The notes beneath the pieces were generated by a model, which searched no databases, was not told the origin of the DNA, and saw only the letters and a program-made list of their open reading frames with translations. A DNA stretch of 22,318 nt from a virus: positions 1-22,318 of IMG/VR virus record IMGVR_UViG_3300009508_000698. One strand, written 5' to 3'. Positions 19,851-22,318 of the stretch are shown here, one piece after another. Made by a program: the position numbers and the translations under genes. How positions within the stretch are numbered: position 1 is the first letter of the stretch; every line of letters starts with the position of its first letter.

Positions 19851-19876
19851 GGGCGAGCTTTGACTCGCCCTTTTTT
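19851..19876 (+). terminator. Rho-independent terminator
   Basis: GGGCGAG (19851-19857) and CTCGCCC (19864-19870) form a seven-base GC-rich stem with a CTTTGA loop, directly followed by TTTTTT (19871-19876). It ends the ligase/Myb transcript. No clear promoter is seen between it and the helicase gene, so the helicase may depend on readthrough or an unrecognised promoter. Confidence 0.93.
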
Positions 19877-19905
19877 CAACTATAAATTGTAAGTGGAGAG
19901 ACAAT

Positions 19906-21264
19906 TTGACCCTAGAAAGTGCATTACTAAAGCAAATACTTGCGAACGGAGACTTCGAGACTTGGAATGGTCTGAAGGAGCATTACTTTCCAGAAGGAGA
20001 GTATCGTAAGTTATGGCGTGTAGTAGATAAGCATGTACACAAGTACAATAACTTACCTACATTTGAGGACTTAAAATTAGAAGTTCGTTCACGTGATTTG
20101 CAAGAAAAGATATATGCCATAGAAACAGTTGAAACAGATATCGAGTCCATACTCTTATTGGACTATCTGAAAAACCAATTTACACAATCCGAAATCCTAT
20201 CAAAAATAGAAAACTACGTTGACCATCAAGTCGCAATCTCTGACGCTAGAGAAAATATAGACTTGTTGCAAGAAATAGTAGTGCAAGTAGAAGATTCAGT
20301 TGATACAAATGACGAAGCTGAAGACATGAATACTGTAGAATTATTTGATAGTGCTGAGGATTTAGCCAAGTTTTTACCGCTCGGTCTGAATCAAGAATAT
20401 GACTTAGACTATACATTCTCTCCCAAAGACTTGGTCGTTATCGGTGGACATCGTGGTGGAGGTAAGTCCTTTACATGTTGTAACATCGCTGCTGCCGCAC
20501 AAGAAAAAGGTAAGTCAGCATTATATTTTACTATCGAAATGGACACTAGACAAATGTTGCAGAGAATCTGTGGCATACAAACTGGTATCAATAGTGGTCG
20601 TATCAAAGCAAAGAATCTTACTCCTATGGAATGGGATAAAGTTGCTAACTGGTGGGCTAATAGATTCGATAACGGAACAGAAGCATATAACGAATGGCGA
20701 GATCATCAAGATTTCGACAAGTTTCACTATCAACTTAGTAGAAACAAGTTAGCAGATGTTCCTCAAATAGATATACATTACGACCCTTCTCTTACACTAG
20801 CTAAAATTATTAGTGTAGTAAGACAGAAGCAAGCCCAGTTACCTAACTTGGGTATTGTAATAGTAGACTATCTAAACCAAGTAAAACGCCATAACGCACC
20901 AAATCGTCAAGGTCAATATGATTGGACTGAGCAAATCGAGATCTCAAAAGGTCTCAAATCTCTCGCACAAGAGAGTAAAGTTCTAGTTCTCTCCGCTTTC
21001 CAGACTAATGAGAAAGGAGAGGCAAGATTCTCGAAAGGAATCTTGGATGCTGTTGATGCTGCTTACAGTATTCAGCATTGGGGAGACTCAGAGCCTTGTA
21101 TTAAGTTTAAGTGTGACAAGATGAGAAGTGGTTCTATCGAGCCGTTTACATCTGAAATGAACTGGGAGACACTAAAGATCGGGCCTCACACAGCCTTAGA
21201 CCCAGATCAAAAATCAGAACTAAAAGAAACAATGACAACAGGAGAGGACGCCTACGATTTATGA
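19906..21264 (+). CDS. Replicative DNA helicase, DnaB/gp41-like
   Basis: A 452-aa protein. TTG 19906 is the start, with GGAG at 19895-19898. The N-terminal domain (1-150) matches the DnaB-type helical region in length. Walker A is G181-H-R-G-G-G186-K187-S188. F-T-I-E-M (208-212) is the family's catalytic-Glu segment. Walker B is G-I-V-I-V-D321-Y. The later L-V-L-S-A-F-Q fits the H4-type sensor region, and K-C-D-K-M-R-S-G the arginine-finger/DNA loop. It unwinds the phage replication fork as a hexamer and would recruit a primase encoded elsewhere. Confidence 0.92.
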   Translation: MTLESALLKQILANGDFETWNGLKEHYFPEGEYRKLWRVVDKHVHKYNNLPTFEDLKLEVRSRDLQEKIYAIETVETDIESILLLDYLKNQFTQSEILSKIENYVDHQVAISDARENIDLLQEIVVQVEDSVDTNDEAEDMNTVELFDSAEDLAKFLPLGLNQEYDLDYTFSPKDLVVIGGHRGGGKSFTCCNIAAAAQEKGKSALYFTIEMDTRQMLQRICGIQTGINSGRIKAKNLTPMEWDKVANWWANRFDNGTEAYNEWRDHQDFDKFHYQLSRNKLADVPQIDIHYDPSLTLAKIISVVRQKQAQLPNLGIVIVDYLNQVKRHNAPNRQGQYDWTEQIEISKGLKSLAQESKVLVLSAFQTNEKGEARFSKGILDAVDAAYSIQHWGDSEPCIKFKCDKMRSGSIEPFTSEMNWETLKIGPHTALDPDQKSELKETMTTGEDAYDL

Positions 21265-21428
21265 TACTATACACAGAACACCAACTAGAAGAAGCATGGC
21301 ATTGTCATTGTGCAGAAATTGCATACAGCAATCAAGAAAGTACAATACACATAGACTTTCCTACGTTTGAAGATTTTCGGTTAATATACGAACAACAAAT
21401 AGAGGACATACACAATGGTTTTGCATGA
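21261..21428 (+). CDS. Small acidic protein of unknown function, 55 aa
   Basis: ATGA overlap with the helicase and a 14-base overlap with the next gene. The product (L-Y-T-E-H-Q-L-E-E-A-W-H-C-H-C-A-E-I-A-Y) has a C-H-C cluster near residue 16 and an acidic tail. The two Cys and nearby His could bind metal, but no family is recognised. Tight packing on both sides supports it as a gene. Confidence 0.65.
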   Translation: MILYTEHQLEEAWHCHCAEIAYSNQESTIHIDFPTFEDFRLIYEQQIEDIHNGFA

Positions 21429-22059
21429 TAAAAAAAGTTGTTTTATTCACATACCTAAGTGTGGTGGCATTTCTGTTACTCGTTCGTGGTTAGCTCAACA
21501 AGATAAGAAAGTTCCCTTTCAACATAGAAATTGGCAGGGCGGACTTCATGCAGAGTTTATTAGAGAAGGAGTAAACAAAGGAGCAGTATTTAATAATATA
21601 CATGCAACTTACGATCAACTAGCCCTACAATACCCAGATTATAAATACTATACTGTAATTAGAAATCCACTAACTAGGTGGGAAAGTCTTTATAAACATA
21701 ACTGTGACGAAGGATTTATAGTAGACTGGGATATTATAACTTGGACAAGAAAAGCAATATCGTCAATAGAGAATGGTGCATATTTTGGCACTATACAGAA
21801 TTTAGATTTATTTGAAAAAAGTTTAGTTCGCATGGGAAGTTACCATGTGATGTATTTACCTGCATGGGTTTATTATAGAGAACCCGAAGTAAAAGTACAC
21901 AAACTAGAAAATCAAACAATTTGGAAAGAATTGGGATTAATGAAAAATATTCATCATGCATCTCAAACACAACTAGCAGGTTATAATACGGAAAGAGTAC
22001 TTGACCTAATATACGATTACTACAAGAAGGATTTTGAAAGATGGCAGATGACAGAGTAG
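21415..22059 (+). CDS. Sulfotransferase, PAPS-dependent
   Basis: A 214-aa protein with both cofactor motifs: F-I-H-I-P-K-C-G-G-I-S-V (about 10-21, 5'-phosphosulfate loop) and V-I-R-N-P-L-T-R-W-E-S-L-Y (about 81-93, 3'-phosphate site). The I-P-K-C/T-G-G form is typical of carbohydrate sulfotransferase-like members in bacteria and phages. It should move sulfate from PAPS to a hydroxyl or amine, probably on a glycan. It is complete, unlike the reduced member at 10253. Target unknown; it could modify the phage's or host's surface or a phage small molecule. Confidence 0.8.
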   Translation: MVLHDKKSCFIHIPKCGGISVTRSWLAQQDKKVPFQHRNWQGGLHAEFIREGVNKGAVFNNIHATYDQLALQYPDYKYYTVIRNPLTRWESLYKHNCDEGFIVDWDIITWTRKAISSIENGAYFGTIQNLDLFEKSLVRMGSYHVMYLPAWVYYREPEVKVHKLENQTIWKELGLMKNIHHASQTQLAGYNTERVLDLIYDYYKKDFERWQMTE

Positions 22060-22318
22060 CACGAGAGAGTGCCGAACAAATACCTTTAGCACCACACACT
22101 TGGTATGTAAAAACCGTAGGGTGGATGTTAGAGCAACCAAAAGTAAAAGAAAACATTATGAACGTACCTCCCAACGAGCCATTGAGAGAAGCCTTGAAGA
22201 AAGAAGGTGTGCGTTCTCCTATACTAGTTATGCCTAACTGGTACCCAATAGCAGGTAGTCAACGACTTAGAGTTCTAAGTGAGATACCTGAACTACACGA
22301 ACAAGAAATAAGAGTGTG
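22041..22318 (+). CDS. ParB/sulfiredoxin-fold-like protein (partial, runs off window end)
   Basis: ATG 22041 lies 19 bases inside the sulfotransferase end. 92 codons are visible. L-R-E-A-L-K-K-E-G-V-R-S-P-I-L-V-M-P (about 49-66), followed by I-A-G-S-Q-R-L-R-V-L, matches the ParB N-terminal order (helix, P-I-x-V strand, G-x-x-R box). It is similar in plan to the gene at 6675 but divergent in sequence. The C-terminus, which could reveal an HTH or nuclease domain, is outside the window. Confidence 0.68.
   Translation, partial: MADDRVARESAEQIPLAPHTWYVKTVGWMLEQPKVKENIMNVPPNEPLREALKKEGVRSPILVMPNWYPIAGSQRLRVLSEIPELHEQEIRV

Noticed and set aside
1-22318. tRNA genes, CRISPR arrays, insertion sequences
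   Set aside because: No cloverleaf with CCA-type ends, regularly spaced repeats or transposase-like ORFs were seen on reading both strands; a covariance-model scan was not possible.

Overview
The window looks like part of the genome of a tailed bacteriophage, probably marine and uncultured. The DNA is AT-rich and almost every gene lies on the + strand. Genes are packed with ATGA/TTGA/GTGA or longer stop-start overlaps. The contents are typical of such a phage: lysozyme plus spanins, a DnaB-type helicase, an NAD-dependent DNA ligase, DUF3310, Hsp20, several Fe(II)/2-oxoglutarate oxygenases and sulfotransferases. No virion structural genes, polymerase, terminase, tRNA, rRNA, CRISPR array or insertion sequence were seen. 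Both ends of the window cut through genes. The host cannot be named from sequence alone. Consensus sigma-70 promoters point to transcription by the host RNA polymerase.

Layout. (a) 1-410: a minus-strand nuclease-like gene, divergent from a leaderless small membrane protein (512-658). (b) 654-2813: an hsp20 gene with a structured leader, then a lysis block (small membrane proteins, GH24 endolysin, overlapping Rz/Rz1-like spanins). (c) 2794-6294: an unbroken run containing two to three iron oxygenases and a glycosyltransferase. (d) 6304-10603: a two-TM protein, a ParB-like protein, a leaderless zinc-ribbon protein, a conserved phage protein, a DUF6445-type oxygenase, DUF3310, a double-HTH protein, small helical proteins and an N-terminally lacking sulfotransferase. 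(e) 10605-11815: a Myb/SANT-like protein closed by a hairpin, a small unknown protein and a PC4-like ssDNA-binding protein. (f) 11867-19116: the two halves of a split NAD+ DNA ligase. Between them sits a coupled cassette: cupin A, radical SAM/SPASM, QueC-like PP-loop enzyme, cytidylyltransferase-like NTase, cupin B, GIY-YIG protein, carbamoyltransferase, SGNH-like protein. (g) 19119-22318: a protein with tandem Myb/SANT-like repeats and a strong terminator, then the DnaB helicase, a small ORF, a full sulfotransferase and the start of a second ParB-like gene.

Two things stand out. First, the cassette inside the split ligase (12802-18175) looks like an undescribed small-molecule, nucleotide or glycan modification pathway. 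Two paralogous cupin-like proteins with metal-type histidines at identical positions bracket its enzymes. Second, seven promoters share the architecture TTGAC(A/T)-17 bp-TATAAT, and six of them share an upstream A/T-AATAGT-like block. In four cases the -10 box is followed by exactly six bases and then ATG, which predicts leaderless mRNAs. Both ligase halves are driven by this promoter family, so they could be co-regulated although they are 5.5 kb apart.
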